Shown piece by piece: positions 1-8,713 of a stretch of 15,697 nucleotides of DNA. A model generated the notes under the pieces. The model made no database searches and was not told the DNA's origin. It saw nothing but the letters and a program-made list of their open reading frames with translations. Positions within the stretch are counted from its first letter, which is position 1, and each line of letters opens with the position of its first letter. The stretch is from Acidobacteriaceae bacterium (GTDB lineage: Bacteria > Acidobacteriota > Terriglobia > Terriglobales > Acidobacteriaceae): assembly GCA_003162495.1 (NCBI GenBank), contig PMOF01000066.1, positions 12,086-27,782 of the forward strand. The letters run 5' to 3'. Made by a program: the position numbers and the translations under genes.

Positions 1-177
1 GAAGCGCAGACGGTAACGGACACTCACGGCTTCCACGCAAACTTTGAAGTCGATCCCTTCCGCAAGTTCTGTTTGCTCGAAGGCCTCGACGACATCGGCC
101 TAACCCTGCGCCACGCCGCCGCACTTGACACATTTGAAAAGCAGCACGACCACGCAACCTGGCTCAAGGCAAGATAA
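1..177 (+). CDS. leuD: 3-isopropylmalate dehydratase small subunit, C-terminal fragment (LeuD)
   Basis: Only the last 58 codons are inside the window; the frame is open from base 1 and ends in TAA at 175-177. The fragment carries the C-terminal block of the LeuD swivel domain: a [19 protein letters not shown] stretch (residues 19-37 of the fragment) followed by an amphipathic helix with FEK, matching the family's usual F(R/K)..C...GLD.IGLTL..... .FE ending. LeuD pairs with LeuC, the [4Fe-4S] subunit, to isomerise 2-isopropylmalate to 3-isopropylmalate in the cytoplasmic leucine pathway. It is followed 48 bp later by ilvD on the same strand, so leucine and isoleucine/valine genes probably share a transcript. 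The identification rests on a short but characteristic segment; the homologous aconitase-family small subunits are the only realistic alternative. Confidence 0.85.
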   Translation, partial: EAQTVTDTHGFHANFEVDPFRKFCLLEGLDDIGLTLRHAAALDTFEKQHDHATWLKAR

Positions 178-206
178 CTGATCACTAACCACTGATCACT
201 AACCAC
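177..206. repeat. 14-bp tandem repeat between leuD and ilvD
   Basis: The unit CTGATCACTAACCA occurs twice head to tail (178-191 and 192-205), and the period of 14 holds exactly from 177 to 206. It begins on the last base of the leuD stop codon and ends about 20 bp before the ilvD start. The unit contains TGATCA, itself a palindrome. No function can be read from it; it resembles the short simple intergenic repeats of some acidobacterial genomes, which is an inference. Confidence 0.85.
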
Positions 207-225
207 CAGCGAACGAAGTGAGCAA

Positions 226-1899
226 ATGACCATCGAAGGCAAGCGTCAAAGTATCCCGATGACTGAAGGCCCCAGCCGGGCTGCCGCGCGTTCCTATCTG
301 CGCGGAGTCGGCTACAGCAAAGAAGATCTGCACAAGCCCATCATCGGCATCGCCAACACTTGGACCGAGATCGGCACCTGCAACGTCCACCTGCGCGACG
401 TCGCCGAAGCTCTGAAAGAAGGCATTCGCGAAGCCGGCGGGACACCGATGGAATTCAACACCATCACCATTTCCGACGGCATCACCATGGGCACGCAGGG
501 CATGAAGGCCTCGCTCGTCTCGCGCGAAGTGATCGCCGACTCCATCGAGTTGGTCGCCCGCGGCAACCTCTTTGACGGACTCGCCGGCATCGGCGGGTGC
601 GACAAAAACATGCCCGGCATCATCATGGCTCTTTGCCGCCTCGACATTCCTGGTCTCATGCTCTACGGCGGGTCGATTGCTCCCGGAAAGCTGAACGGCG
701 TCGACATCACCATTCAAAATGTTTTTGAAGGCATCGGCTCGCACGCCGCCGGCCGCATCGACGACGCCGGCCTTGAAGCTCTTGAAGCCAACGCCTGTCC
801 CGGCGCCGGCGCGTGTGGCGGCCAGTTCACCGCCAACACCATGGCCATGAGCGGCGAAATCCTCGGCATCTCGCCCATTTATCTTTCCGGCGTCCCGGCC
901 ACATCCAAAGACAAGCACGCCGCCACCCGCGAGGCCGGCCGCATCTTGATGGACGCAGTCCGCGCCAATCGCCGCCCTTCGCAGATCATCACCCGCCAAT
1001 CCATTGAGAACACCATCGCCAGCGTCGCTGCCAGCGGCGGTTCCACTAATGCGGTCCTTCACCTGCTCGCCATCGCCCGCGAAATGGGCATCCCCCTCTC
1101 CATTGACGACTTCGATGTCATCAGCAAGCGCACGCCCTTCATCTGCGATCTCACGCCGGCCGGTAAATACGTTGCCTCCGACTATCAGGCCGCGGGTGGC
1201 TCTCGTCTCCTCGCCAAGCGACTCATTGACGCCGGCCACGCCGATGGCGGCACGCTCACCATAAGCGGCAAGACCTTGGCGGAAGAAGCCGCGCTTTCCG
1301 TTGAAACGCCAGGTCAGTTCGTCATTCATACTTTTGACAATCCCATCAAGCCAACCGGCGGCCTTGTCATTCTCAAAGGCAACCTGGCTCCCGAGGGCTG
1401 CGTGATGAAAGTAGCCGCTGCAAATCGCGTTGAGCATCGCGGTCCTGCACGCGTCTTCGAATCGGAAGAAGACTGTTTCGCCGCCGTCCAATCTGCGCAG
1501 ATCAAGCCCGGCGACGTGCTCGTCATTCGCTACGAAGGTCCCAAAGGCGGCCCCGGCATGCGCGAGATGCTGCAGGTCACCGCGGCCATCTCTTCTAACG
1601 CCGAACTTAGTGCGCACGTGGCTCTGCTCACCGATGGCCGCTTCTCCGGCGCCACCCGCGGCTTCACAGCCGGCCATGTCGCCCCGGAGGCCTTTGTCGG
1701 CGGACCCATCGCCGCCGTCCGCGAAGGCGACATCATTCACTTCGACATCCCCAACCGCAAGCTGACACTCGAAGTCAGCGAAGAAGAAATCGCGGCGCGC
1801 CTCAAAGACTTCAAGCCGCCCAAATTGCGCTGGCCACGGGGCGTATTCAGAAAATATGTTGACCGAGTCAACTCGGCAAGCGAAGGCGCAACAACGTAA
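226..1899 (+). CDS. ilvD: Dihydroxy-acid dehydratase (IlvD)
   Basis: The 557-residue length is normal for the IlvD/Edd family. It dehydrates 2,3-dihydroxy-isovalerate and 2,3-dihydroxy-3-methylvalerate to the 2-keto acids, the common third step of valine and isoleucine synthesis, in the cytoplasm. Three cysteines sit where the Fe-S cluster ligands belong: C52 in GTCN, C125 in GGCDKNMPG and C197 in CPGAGACGG. The conserved GRFSG motif near the C-terminus supplies the proposed catalytic serine, S474. The ATG at 226 is preceded only by a weak purine stretch (AAGTGAG, 216-222), but the N-terminus MTEGPSRAAARSYLRGVG reaches the usual family start within about 12 residues, so ATG 226 is reasonable. 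It lies 48 bp after leuD. The sugar-acid dehydratases of the family (Edd, araD types) are unlikely given the ilvBNC neighbours. Confidence 0.97.
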   Translation: MTIEGKRQSIPMTEGPSRAAARSYLRGVGYSKEDLHKPIIGIANTWTEIGTCNVHLRDVAEALKEGIREAGGTPMEFNTITISDGITMGTQGMKASLVSREVIADSIELVARGNLFDGLAGIGGCDKNMPGIIMALCRLDIPGLMLYGGSIAPGKLNGVDITIQNVFEGIGSHAAGRIDDAGLEALEANACPGAGACGGQFTANTMAMSGEILGISPIYLSGVPATSKDKHAATREAGRILMDAVRANRRPSQIITRQSIENTIASVAASGGSTNAVLHLLAIAREMGIPLSIDDFDVISKRTPFICDLTPAGKYVASDYQAAGGSRLLAKRLIDAGHADGGTLTISGKTLAEEAALSVETPGQFVIHTFDNPIKPTGGLVILKGNLAPEGCVMKVAAANRVEHRGPARVFESEEDCFAAVQSAQIKPGDVLVIRYEGPKGGPGMREMLQVTAAISSNAELSAHVALLTDGRFSGATRGFTAGHVAPEAFVGGPIAAVREGDIIHFDIPNRKLTLEVSEEEIAARLKDFKPPKLRWPRGVFRKYVDRVNSASEGATT

Positions 1900-1904
1900 G
1901 AGGG

Positions 1905-1938
1905 AGCTTCTAGCTGCTGGCTTTTAGCTAGTAACTAG
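1905..1938. repeat. AGCT-rich intergenic repeat after ilvD
   Basis: Just after the ilvD stop comes AGCTTCTAGCTGCTGG followed by CTTTTAGCTAGTAACTAG. AGCT and CTAG tetramers recur every 5-8 bases and the segment can fold on itself in several registers. The same word set recurs before ilvB (2715-2737) and between ilvB and ilvN (4523-4625), so this looks like one member of a dispersed family. No protein or known RNA is encoded here. Confidence 0.6.
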
Positions 1939-1998
1939 AACAGATAACTAAGTTGAATTGGGAATACGGAATAACGCGCTGCGTAAAGAGGACATGCG

Positions 1999-2664
1999 AT
2001 GACAACCACACCTGACGTTAACTTGTGGCCCTCAGCGGAGCACGCTTTGGACTATCTCAGGCGCGCAGATTCGATTCCACATCGCGTCGAAGGTGAATCC
2101 ACTCTGCTTGAGTTTGTGCCTCCTGAAGCCAAGCGCATTCTCGACCTGGGCAGTGGTGGTGGCAGGCTCCTTGCTCTGGTGAAAGCCGCTAGATCAGGCG
2201 CTCAATTCGTTGGACTGGATTTCTCGCCGACGATGCTGGATGCGCTACGCAAGATGTCCGCGACCGACAGCAGTGTGACAATCGTCTCGCATGATTTTGA
2301 AAACAGGTTGCCGCGGATGGGCCCGTTTGACGCAGTGATCTCCAGTTTTGCGATCCACCACGTGTCCCATGAACGCAAACGCACGCTCTATCAGGTGATC
2401 TTCGAACTTCTCTCCCCAGGCGGTGTTTTTTGCAATCTCGAACACGTCTCATCACCAAGCCCTCGCCTCCACGCGGAATTCCTCGAGGCGATTTCCTGCG
2501 CGGACGAGGATCCATCAAACAAGCTCCTCGATTCTGAAACTCAGATGGAGTGGCTACGCGAGATTGGTTTCGTAGACGTCGATTGCCATTGGAAGTGGCG
2601 TGAGTTGGCTTTGCTCGCAGGTATCAAGCCACCCGTGAGTAGTCGAGCCCGAGAAACGGGCTAA
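1999..2664 (+). CDS. Class I SAM-dependent methyltransferase
   Basis: A 221-residue soluble protein with a Rossmann methyltransferase fold. Motif I is ILDLGSGGGR (47-56), the acidic end of strand 2 is D74 in VGLDFSPTM, an SHDF acidic residue follows (D99), and motif IV is FDAVISSFAIHHV (110-122), followed by LSPGGVF (138-144). This is the Methyltransf_25/11 type, usually acting on small molecules; the substrate cannot be told from sequence. The ATG has AGAGGA about 6-7 bases upstream (around 1987-1992). It sits between ilvD and ilvB, although it has no known role in branched-chain amino acid synthesis. Its third codon positions are visibly less GC-rich than those of its ilv neighbours, suggesting a later insertion. 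Function beyond methyl transfer is unknown. Confidence 0.88.
   Translation: MTTTPDVNLWPSAEHALDYLRRADSIPHRVEGESTLLEFVPPEAKRILDLGSGGGRLLALVKAARSGAQFVGLDFSPTMLDALRKMSATDSSVTIVSHDFENRLPRMGPFDAVISSFAIHHVSHERKRTLYQVIFELLSPGGVFCNLEHVSSPSPRLHAEFLEAISCADEDPSNKLLDSETQMEWLREIGFVDVDCHWKWRELALLAGIKPPVSSRARETG
2646..2662 (+). terminator. Small hairpin overlapping the methyltransferase stop codon
   Basis: AGCCCG (2646-2651) and CGGGCT (2657-2662) form a perfect 6-bp stem around AGAAA, with the first base of the TAA inside the stem. A short T run (ATTTTGG) follows about 10 bases later. It could weakly attenuate transcription before ilvB, but the T run is too far away for a strong intrinsic terminator. Confidence 0.3.
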
Positions 2665-2714
2665 CTGAACATTTTGGCCAGACCCGCAATAAGGTCGCAC
2701 GAACGACAAACGGG

Positions 2715-2737
2715 CTGGGAGCAAAAAGCTAGCAGCT
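2715..2737. repeat. AGCT-type repeat fragment before ilvB
   Basis: The stretch GCTGGGAGCAAAAAGCTAGCAGCT contains the same AGCTAGCAGCT words seen after ilvD and between ilvB and ilvN. It is directly followed by the ilvB ribosome binding site AAAAGGAG (2739-2746). Read as a short member or remnant of the same family. Confidence 0.5.
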
Positions 2738-2752
2738 CAAAAGGAGTCATCC

Positions 2753-4519
2753 ATGGGAACCAACGACATTAAGCAGTCGTCGAACGACCACCTCACCACC
2801 CCCACCCGCCTGACCGGCGCGGAGATCGTGTGGGCCACGCTGGTGGGCGAGGGCGTCACCACCGTCTTTGGCTATCCCGGCGGGGCGATTCTGCCCGTCT
2901 ACGACGCGCTGCGCAAATTTCCCATTCATCACGTCCTGGTGCGCCACGAGCAGGGCGCATCGCACATGGCCGATGGCTACGCTCGCGCCTCGGGCCAGGT
3001 CGGCGTCGCCATGGCCACCAGCGGACCCGGCGCTACCAATCTGGTCACCGGCATCGCCACGGCCATGCTGGATTCCATTCCCATGGTCTGCATCACGGGC
3101 AACGTCTCCAGCAAAGTGCTCGGCACAGACGCATTTCAGGAAATCGACATCACCGGCATCACGCTGCCCGTCACCAAGCATAACTTCCTCGTCAACCGCA
3201 CCGAGGACATTGCTCCCGCGCTTCGCCACGCTTTTCAGATCGCTCAATCCGGCCGGCCCGGCCCGGTGCTGGTCGACATCACCAAAGACGCGCAGCAAGG
3301 CACGGCCATATTCGACTTCGCCGCCGCCAAGCCACGCGCCTATCGCCCCCACCCGATGCTCCGCGTGGAAGACTCCGCCCTTGCGCAGGCCGCCGAACTC
3401 ATCCGCAATGCCAAGCGCCCCATTATCCTCGCCGGCCACGGAGTCTCTGAATCCGGCGCCATGGAGCAGGTGCGCACCCTCGCCGAGCGCGCGCAAATTC
3501 CTGTCACCCTCACCCTCCTCGGCCTCGGCGCCTTTCCCGCCTCGCACGCGCTCAACATGGGCATGATGGGAATGCACGGCGAAGCATGGGTCAACCAAGC
3601 TATTCAGGAGGCCGACCTGCTCATTGCATGCGGCATGCGCTTCGACGATCGAGTCACGGGCACCGTCGCAACGTACGCCACAAAGGCTAAAAAGATTCAC
3701 ATCGAAGTCGACCCGGCTGAAATCAACAAGAACATCAAGGTAGACGTGGCCCTGGTCGGCGATCTGCGCGAAGTGCTCGAGCAACTGCTCCCGCGCATCG
3801 CCGGCCGCGACGGTTCCGCATGGCTCAAAACCATCGATTCATCTAAAGGCGCGGCCGCCGTTCGCGATATCAAGAACCTTCCTGACTTGGGCCATCTATA
3901 CGCCGCCCACGTCATGCACGACCTGTGGCGCATCACCGGCGGAAACGCCATTGTGGTCACCGACGTGGGCCAGCATCAGATGTGGGAGGCGCAATACTTT
4001 CACCACGAGCGTCCCCGCACCCTCATCACTTCAGGCGGCCTCGGGACCATGGGATTTGCCTTACCCGCTGCGATCGGCGCAAAATTTGCCTGCCCTGACA
4101 AAGAAGTCTGGGTGGTCGCCGGCGACGGCGGCTTCCAGATGACCGCGGCCGAACTCTCCACCATCGTGCAGGAGAAAATAAAAATCAACATTGCCATCAT
4201 CAACAACGGCTATCTCGGCATGGTTCGCCAGTGGCAGGAATTTTTCTACGGAGGCAACTACGAGTCCACCCCCTTGGTCAGCCCCGACTTCGTCAAGCTC
4301 GCTGACGCCCACGGCATTCAGGGCCGCGCCGTCAGCACCCGCGCACAGGTCGCCGGCGCAGTCGAATCCGCCCGCTCCGCGCCCGGCACCTTCCTGCTCA
4401 ATTTCATGGTTGAAAAAGAAGAGTCGGTCTACCCCATGATTCCAGCCGGCGCGTCGCTCCACGAGATGATCCGCCGCCCCGGCCACGATCCACTACTCGA
4501 ATCGCCGGACGACAAATAA
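2753..4519 (+). CDS. ilvB: Acetolactate synthase, large (catalytic) subunit
   Basis: The 588-residue length fits the biosynthetic acetohydroxyacid synthase catalytic subunit, a ThDP/FAD enzyme that joins pyruvate to pyruvate or 2-ketobutyrate. The N-terminal pyrimidine-binding domain shows FGYPGGAILPVYDAL (39-53) and the catalytic glutamate E66 in VRHEQGA. The C-terminal domain has the ThDP/Mg motif GDGGF (457-461), followed 27 residues later by NNGYLGMVRQW, whose asparagine is the second Mg ligand. This GYLGMVRQWQ segment distinguishes it from pyruvate oxidase and glyoxylate carboligase relatives. ATG 2753 has an excellent AAGGAG at 2741-2746, six bases away. About 20 N-terminal residues precede TGAEIVW, a short extension common in this family. 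ilvN follows after 115 bp. Confidence 0.97.
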   Translation: MGTNDIKQSSNDHLTTPTRLTGAEIVWATLVGEGVTTVFGYPGGAILPVYDALRKFPIHHVLVRHEQGASHMADGYARASGQVGVAMATSGPGATNLVTGIATAMLDSIPMVCITGNVSSKVLGTDAFQEIDITGITLPVTKHNFLVNRTEDIAPALRHAFQIAQSGRPGPVLVDITKDAQQGTAIFDFAAAKPRAYRPHPMLRVEDSALAQAAELIRNAKRPIILAGHGVSESGAMEQVRTLAERAQIPVTLTLLGLGAFPASHALNMGMMGMHGEAWVNQAIQEADLLIACGMRFDDRVTGTVATYATKAKKIHIEVDPAEINKNIKVDVALVGDLREVLEQLLPRIAGRDGSAWLKTIDSSKGAAAVRDIKNLPDLGHLYAAHVMHDLWRITGGNAIVVTDVGQHQMWEAQYFHHERPRTLITSGGLGTMGFALPAAIGAKFACPDKEVWVVAGDGGFQMTAAELSTIVQEKIKINIAIINNGYLGMVRQWQEFFYGGNYESTPLVSPDFVKLADAHGIQGRAVSTRAQVAGAVESARSAPGTFLLNFMVEKEESVYPMIPAGASLHEMIRRPGHDPLLESPDDK

Positions 4520-4522
4520 TGC

Positions 4523-4615
4523 AGCTTTTATCTGCTAGCTTCTACCTTTTTGTTGCTGGCCATAACCATACAGCCAACGCAACAAGAGAGAAGCAAAAGC
4601 TGGAAGCTAAAAGCT
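4523..4615. repeat. Imperfect inverted repeat between ilvB and ilvN
   Basis: The left arm (4523-4560) starts AGCTTTTA and ends GTTGCTGGC. The right arm (4572-4615) starts GCCAACGCAAC and ends CTAAAAGCT. Their reverse complements align along most of their length with a few indels, leaving an 11-base loop (4561-4571). AGCTAGAAGCTAGAGGCTC follows as a tail and supplies AGAGG (4623-4627), the only candidate ribosome binding site for ilvN. This is the longest member in the window of the AGCT-type repeats. It could be a nonautonomous palindromic element, an mRNA-stabilising hairpin or a translational control structure; the sequence does not decide. Confidence 0.75.
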
Positions 4616-4634
4616 AGAAGCTAGAGGCTCACTT

Positions 4635-5225
4635 ATGCTGCACACATTCGTTGCTTACGTTGAAGACCTTCCCGGCGTGCTCACCCGCGTCGCGTCCTTG
4701 TTCCGCCGCCTCAACATCAACATCATCTCGCTGACCGTGGGCCGCAGCGAGCGCCCCGGCCTGTCGCGCCTCACGCTGGTCTGCGAGGCTTCCGCGGAAG
4801 CAGGCCATCGCATCCGCGCCAGCTTGTATAAGCTGGAGAACGTAGTCGATGTGGACGACATCGCCGGCGCTCCGGCAGTCACTCGCGAGCTCGCGCTCAT
4901 CAAGGTGGCCGCCACACCTCGCAACCGCTCGCAGATTTTTGATTTAGTTGAAGTCTTTCGCGCACGCATCGTAGACCTCACCTCGGAGTCGCTGATGATC
5001 GAGATGACCGGCGTCGAAAGCAAAATCGAAGGCCTCATCGAAGTCCTCCGCGAAGACGAAGGCCGCATCCTCGAAATCTGCCGTAGCGGTAAACTCACCA
5101 TGCGGCGAGGCCATCACACCAGCGGCGTCCTGAAAGCGATGGGCGCAAAGACTGAAGACAATGCGGACGCCGACAACGAGCCTGCAGAAATCGCCAAAGA
5201 ACGCGCAGTTGTTGAACCGGAGTAG
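4635..5225 (+). CDS. ilvN: Acetolactate synthase, small (regulatory) subunit
   Basis: A 196-residue regulatory partner of IlvB that stimulates catalysis and gives feedback inhibition by valine. An N-terminal ACT domain (about 1-77) reads DLPGVLTRVASLFRRLNINI, and G14 and N29 fall at the positions of the valine-site residues known from E. coli IlvH. The second domain (about 85-160) ends in the conserved SGKLTMRRG-like block. Residues after about 165 form an acidic, probably disordered tail (KTEDNADADNEPAEI) beyond the usual end of the family. ATG 4635 matches the family start (MLHTFVAYVED); its ribosome binding site AGAGG at 4623-4627 lies in the tail of the upstream inverted repeat. The conserved glycine and asparagine suggest the holoenzyme is valine-sensitive. 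Confidence 0.95.
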   Translation: MLHTFVAYVEDLPGVLTRVASLFRRLNINIISLTVGRSERPGLSRLTLVCEASAEAGHRIRASLYKLENVVDVDDIAGAPAVTRELALIKVAATPRNRSQIFDLVEVFRARIVDLTSESLMIEMTGVESKIEGLIEVLREDEGRILEICRSGKLTMRRGHHTSGVLKAMGAKTEDNADADNEPAEIAKERAVVEPE

Positions 5226-5262
5226 CTGAAGCCGTTCCCGCATCGCCTGCGCGAGTTTGCGT

Positions 5263-5268
5263 TATGAT
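5263..5268 (+). promoter_or_regulatory. Possible -10 element before the zinc-ribbon/PH gene
   Basis: TATGAT matches five of six bases of the sigma-70 -10 consensus and lies about 22 bp before ATG 5291, so transcription would start just before the ribosome binding site GAAAGGA. No convincing -35 box is present 16-18 bp upstream. Offered as a weak candidate that could give this inserted gene its own expression. Confidence 0.25.
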
Positions 5269-5290
5269 TCTGCTTTGAAAGGACCGATCG

Positions 5291-5908
5291 ATGGACGATG
5301 ACACTAAAGCTTGCCCCGTCTGCGGCGAGACCATAAAGGCCGTAGCCATCAAGTGCAGATTTTGCAACACAGACCTGACGGCATTGGCCGCTACAAAGGC
5401 TGCCGAGACCGAAAAGGACCTGTTTTCCGGGCACCCGGCGATGATCTACACCGTTGGCCAGCTTATACCCTTCCTCGTTGTTACCGCTCTGACCATCGTC
5501 GTTGGGTTTGCTATGGAAAAAGGGTACATCGAGAAATCCGATGCCTACATTTCGTACACCGTTCTCTTTTTCTTCGTTGCATGCGCTGTGATTTGCATTA
5601 ACTACTACTTGAAGAGCCTTCGCATTCACTACGAGATCACAACGCAACGAATCAAGCTGGAACGAGGTCTCCTGTCAAAGGTTCAAGAGTCGCTTGAGCT
5701 TTTTCGCATCGACCATTTTGAACTGCACAAACCTCTGGGAGCACGGCTTCTGGGTCAGGCTTTCCTGCATCTCTACTCTTCTGACGCTGAACTTGAAAAC
5801 TTCTCAATCTACGGTGTCCCCAATTTGGAATCGCTCGCAGACACGCTCCGAGAGTGCCAGCTTCGCGAACGCGCCAGGCGCAACCTTACAACGTTTGTCA
5901 AAGCATAG
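5291..5908 (+). CDS. Zinc-ribbon, two-TM, bacterial PH-domain membrane protein
   Basis: A 205-residue protein with three parts. An N-terminal zinc ribbon has C8-x2-C11 and C22-x2-C25 (CPVCGETIKAVAIKCRFC). Two hydrophobic helices follow (about 54-74 and 86-108). A C-terminal bPH_2/YdbS-type PH domain (about 110-188) has HYEITTQRIKLERGLLSK and a LHLYSSD strand, typical of the family. The last residues are basic. Family members are inner-membrane proteins of unknown biochemical role. ATG 5291 has GAAAGGA about 7-8 bases upstream. It interrupts the usual ilvN-ilvC adjacency, 65 bp after ilvN and 160 bp before ilvC, and has lower GC at third positions than the ilv genes, which suggests insertion. 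No link to amino acid synthesis is evident. Confidence 0.8.
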   Translation: MDDDTKACPVCGETIKAVAIKCRFCNTDLTALAATKAAETEKDLFSGHPAMIYTVGQLIPFLVVTALTIVVGFAMEKGYIEKSDAYISYTVLFFFVACAVICINYYLKSLRIHYEITTQRIKLERGLLSKVQESLELFRIDHFELHKPLGARLLGQAFLHLYSSDAELENFSIYGVPNLESLADTLRECQLRERARRNLTTFVKA

Positions 5909-6002
5909 CGACAACGACTGACGTTCAACCGCAATGGCTTTTTCACACACTGGCCTTCACTGCATTCGAGAGCTTCTCCTCGCAAGGATTGACTCTCACT
6001 GA

Positions 6003-7091
<1,089 letters not shown>

Positions 7092-7114
7092 CTCGTTTCA
7101 TAATTCGATCGGAA

Positions 7115-7148
7115 GCGGCCCTGCAAGTCAACACCCTGTCAGGGCCGC
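7115..7148. terminator. Hairpin between the convergent ilvC and GGDEF genes
   Basis: GCGGCCCTG (7115-7123) and CAGGGCCGC (7140-7148) are exact reverse complements, giving a 9-bp GC-rich stem with a 16-base loop, 24 bp after the ilvC stop. There is no clean T run on either side, so it may stall polymerase or need Rho. Its place between convergent genes fits a shared terminator. A second short hairpin, CGCGC-CACA-GCGCG (7165-7178), lies between it and the GGDEF stop. Confidence 0.55.
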
Positions 7149-7213
7149 AAGAGTTACTTTCAGCCGCGCCACAGCGCGCCAGCCTGATAACTCGATCCCG
7201 GCGCTCTCGGCCA

Positions 7214-8713
7214 CTACCCTAACTCCGGCGTGTAATATCTCATCCCATTTCCGCCATCGCGCTTCACGGCATACATGGCGCTGTCTGCCTGATGGATCAA
7301 ACTGGCGGAGTCGGCAGTGCCATCGGGAGAGATACTTATGCCCATGCTTGCAGTAATCGCGATCGTGTGGCCTTCAATTTGGAACGGTTCGGCCAAAGCC
7401 TTCAACAATCCGCTAGCTACCAATGCCGCGTCTTCCTTGCCCGCGAGGTCCGACAAGAGCAAAATGAATTCATCTCCGCCCATGCGGGCCAGGGTATCCG
7501 ATTTCCGAGTCCGCGAAAGCATTCGAGCGGCAGCATGGTTAATCAATAGATCTCCAATTGCGTGGCCCATCCGATCGTTCACCGCCTTGAACCCATCGAG
7601 ATCGAAGTACAGCAAACCCACGATATGTCCGTGGCGCCGAGCTAGCGCCAGCGTCTGGGACATCCGCTCAGCGAAGAGCCGCCGATTCGGCAATCGGGTC
7701 AGTTCGTCATAGAGAGCCTGATGAGCAAGTTGGGCTTTGCTATCCTGCAGCGCAGTCATGTATTTTTCCTGGGTATCCTGCATTAAAGCGCCCCGGATGG
7801 CATAGGAGATCAGAACCACGCTGATGGCCAACAGGCCCATAACGCGGGTTGAATTCACAACCATAAATCCGAGTACGGTGCAGCCGAGCACCATGGCCGC
7901 CAGGGTCAGGTTAAAACTCAGCAAGGCCGCGCGTCTGCCGATCCACGGCTCCGGAGACTTGCCCTCGGCGGTGGATGGATACCATGTCATCGCCAGAACC
8001 CCTCCGGCAAGATACGGCACAATCCAGATCAGGTCAATGGAATCGTCGATCTTTGGAAAATAGGCATCTCCAACACTGGTGGCGAGAGCAATGCCCGAAT
8101 AAGTCGCAAGGTAAATCGCCTGCCGCGCGAAGAGCCCCCGCAGGTTGCCGCGCGCCGAGAAAACAAAGCGTGCCGTCGCACTCAATATCAGAACGACATT
8201 GAGTCCGGTTCCAATCGTGATCAGCCGCCACAGGCTTGGATCGCCGGCGGTAAGCTCGGCCATTTGAATTTGAAACATAGTCAAGCCCACAAGCCCCACA
8301 ACGATGCAGCCATTGAAAAACGATTCCAGCCTGGAGGTGCGGACATCTTCCGACAGGAAAAGCGCAACGGCCATGGGCCCAACATAGAAACGGTAGAACA
8401 AAGAAGGAAACAGAGAAGCCCCCGGAACCGCAACCTGGAAGTAATGGAAGTATTCCCAGCTGACATTTGCAACCAGTTGCAGCGCAAATGTGCTCGCGAA
8501 GAGCAGCCAGAAAATTCGCGACACACCACGACCCCGGATCGAAGCGAAAACGCTGCCGCCAATGGCAACGCAATTTGCCAGTACGACGAGAGTGTCGAGA
8601 AACATCGTTCTCGCCGGTCCGGCCTCCAGAACCATGAACCCGATTCGCTGCACAACGAGCAGGATCACGGCGAAGCCGACGACCTGTAGACGCGATGGCC
8701 TGAAGTGTGACAT
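7214..8713 (-). CDS. Membrane-anchored diguanylate cyclase (GGDEF domain)
   Basis: The 499-residue protein begins with a hydrophobic region of about 8-10 transmembrane helices (roughly 10-305), a helical linker (about 310-332) and a C-terminal GGDEF domain (about 333-495). The domain opens with DELTRLPNRRLF, carries the metal-binding D371 in FDLDGFK and has an intact GGDEF at 412-416, so it should make cyclic di-GMP from two GTP. RKSD at 403-406 is an RxxD inhibitory site five residues before GGDEF, predicting product feedback. The membrane part does not match a sensor domain I can name. The ATG (complement of 8711-8713) has TGAGGT about 7 bases upstream. No EAL or HD-GYP gene is in the window. 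It converges on ilvC and is likely transcribed from its own promoter in the long gap upstream. Confidence 0.93.
   Translation of the reverse strand: MSHFRPSRLQVVGFAVILLVVQRIGFMVLEAGPARTMFLDTLVVLANCVAIGGSVFASIRGRGVSRIFWLLFASTFALQLVANVSWEYFHYFQVAVPGASLFPSLFYRFYVGPMAVALFLSEDVRTSRLESFFNGCIVVGLVGLTMFQIQMAELTAGDPSLWRLITIGTGLNVVLILSATARFVFSARGNLRGLFARQAIYLATYSGIALATSVGDAYFPKIDDSIDLIWIVPYLAGGVLAMTWYPSTAEGKSPEPWIGRRAALLSFNLTLAAMVLGCTVLGFMVVNSTRVMGLLAISVVLISYAIRGALMQDTQEKYMTALQDSKAQLAHQALYDELTRLPNRRLFAERMSQTLALARRHGHIVGLLYFDLDGFKAVNDRMGHAIGDLLINHAAARMLSRTRKSDTLARMGGDEFILLLSDLAGKEDAALVASGLLKALAEPFQIEGHTIAITASMGISISPDGTADSASLIHQADSAMYAVKRDGGNGMRYYTPELG

Noticed and set aside
199..1740. A 513-codon open frame antisense to ilvD, with similar long antisense frames opposite ilvB (2747-3784) and ilvC (6036-7028)
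   Set aside because: The sense frames encode textbook enzymes. The antisense frames are glycine-, alanine-, aspartate- and valine-rich shadows produced by strong G/C third positions, without domains or ribosome binding sites.
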